A DNA stretch of 6,173 bases from Deltaproteobacteria bacterium (lineage in GTDB: Bacteria; Desulfobacterota; Dissulfuribacteria; Dissulfuribacterales; UBA3076), in assembly GCA_027004315.1 (NCBI GenBank), contig JALTHV010000360.1, forward strand, positions 1 to 6,173, written 5' to 3'. Below the pieces are notes generated by a model. It did no database searches. It was not told the DNA's origin and saw only the letters and a program-made list of their open reading frames with translations. Shown in pieces: positions 5,717 to 6,173 of the stretch; the stretch's first letter is position 1; each line of letters opens with the position of its first letter. The position numbers and the translations under genes were made by a program.

Positions 5717-5760
5717 TCAATAAGTAAAAATAACATGTACAATTTTATTGACTTTTTATT
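5715..5760 (+). terminator. intrinsic terminator of yggS
   Basis: AGTCAATAA (5715-5723), overlapping the yggS stop codon, pairs perfectly with TTATTGACT (5745-5753). TTTTATT follows directly. The stem is A/T-rich and the loop is 21 nt, so it is not a strong terminator, but position and T-tract fit. The right arm also contains TTGACT, usable as a -35 for the next open frame, with CATTAT at 5772-5777 after 18 nt. Confidence 0.55.
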
Positions 5761-5784
5761 GCATATTATGGCATTATTGAGAGC

Positions 5785-5997
5785 ATGAATTCGGGGGAAC
5801 GGCAAGCGCTAATTTCTCAAATCAAACAACGACACCAAGTAATATGCGCCTATTTATCCGAGAGAGAGAAAAGGATCTGGGCCGCATCTGAGGCTATTGC
5901 AATAGGACGTGGCGGAGATACTATTGTATGTGAAGCTACAGGTATATCGAGAGTCACAATCAGCAAAGGGAAGAAAGAGGTAAAAGGTAAGACTTAA
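5785..5997 (+). pseudogene. N-terminal remnant of an ISAzo13-family transposase
   Basis: The 70-codon frame reads YLSEREKRIWAASEAIAIGRGG (split here: YLSEREKRIWAASEA, then IAIGRGG) and then VCEATGISRVTISKGKKEV. This matches in order the start of ISAzo13-type transposases, where a DERQRRLWAAAEA-like helix, a LGRGG turn and an ATGLSRTTI helix-turn-helix precede a GGGRK segment and the catalytic domain. Here the frame stops at TAA 5995 right after the helix-turn-helix. Neither the GGGRK segment nor a catalytic domain appears in any frame up to the window end. It is therefore most likely a truncated insertion sequence. A small DNA-binding protein still being expressed cannot be excluded, since a promoter-like TTGACT/CATTAT pair lies upstream. 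No clear Shine-Dalgarno precedes the ATG. Confidence 0.7.
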
Positions 5998-6041
5998 ATG
6001 TTGCGCGAAAATGGAGTAACTTGCTAAAAAATCCAATGTAT

Positions 6042-6173
6042 TTAATGGGTTACAGATATATTTTTCTGAATTAACCGAAGATACAAATTTTTCATCATCA
6101 ATTTGGTGTCGAGTAGACCGGTTTCTTCAAGCAACCAGATCGTGAAACGTCTTAGACTACGCCTCGCCGCACG
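6042..6173 (-). other. open frame running in from the right edge, unassigned
   Basis: A minus-strand frame stays open for 43 codons from the window edge to a TAA at 6042-6044. It contains RRFTIWLLEETGLL and ends LIQKNISVTH. It might be the C-terminus of a gene starting outside the window, but I recognise no family. A plus-strand frame of similar length also crosses the region, so chance is likely. The rest of 5998-6173 shows no repeat or RNA I can identify. Confidence 0.2.

Noticed and set aside
1..6173. tRNA or rRNA genes
   Set aside because: No cloverleaf with a TTCRA-type arm and CCA-compatible acceptor, and no rRNA-like conserved segment, was seen on either strand.

Overview
The window looks like chromosomal DNA of an anaerobic bacterium, most likely a sulfate reducer or relative in the Desulfobacterota. 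This is inferred from gene content, not from any marker gene. The main clue is a soluble HdrD/DsrK/TmcB-type iron-sulfur protein, a class common in such anaerobes. A FadR-like fatty-acid regulator, a pyruvate kinase and a YggS-type PLP protein accompany it. Gene ends are compact, but the intergenic spaces are full of repeats and palindromes.

Layout: 1-57 is one copy of a 57-bp repeat whose inverted partner lies at 4031-4087. At 99-150 a promoter overlaps a near-perfect FadR-type operator in front of a TetR/FadR-like regulator (189-797, +). A palindromic element (copy A, 824-997) fills the gap between this gene and a convergent pyruvate kinase (1018-2430, -). Upstream of pyk, on the same strand after 160 nt with two small hairpins, is the HdrD-like iron-sulfur gene (2591-3865, -), with a good promoter at 3984-4011. 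The stretch 3866-5041 has no convincing gene. It holds that promoter, the second 57-bp repeat, palindromic element copies B (4199-4371) and C (4611-4760), and several smaller hairpins. Next come yggS (5042-5716, +) with an intrinsic terminator at its stop codon, and then the N-terminal remnant of an ISAzo13-type transposase (5785-5997, +). The last ~175 nt have no assignable gene.

The genes do not form one pathway. FadR-like control of acyl-CoA metabolism, glycolytic ATP formation and iron-sulfur electron transfer would fit an anaerobe using fatty acids or other organic acids, but the window does not show that they are co-regulated.

The most unusual content is the three-copy family of 150-175 nt elements. 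Each has short terminal inverted repeats (GTAACCGTTCAC type), a 32-34 bp GC-rich inner stem, and a large central loop. A 47-nt core covering the loop and its edge is identical in all three copies, while the stem sequence has changed on both arms and still pairs. That points to a conserved folded RNA or single-stranded DNA, or a hairpin-type non-autonomous mobile element. I do not recognise it as a named family.
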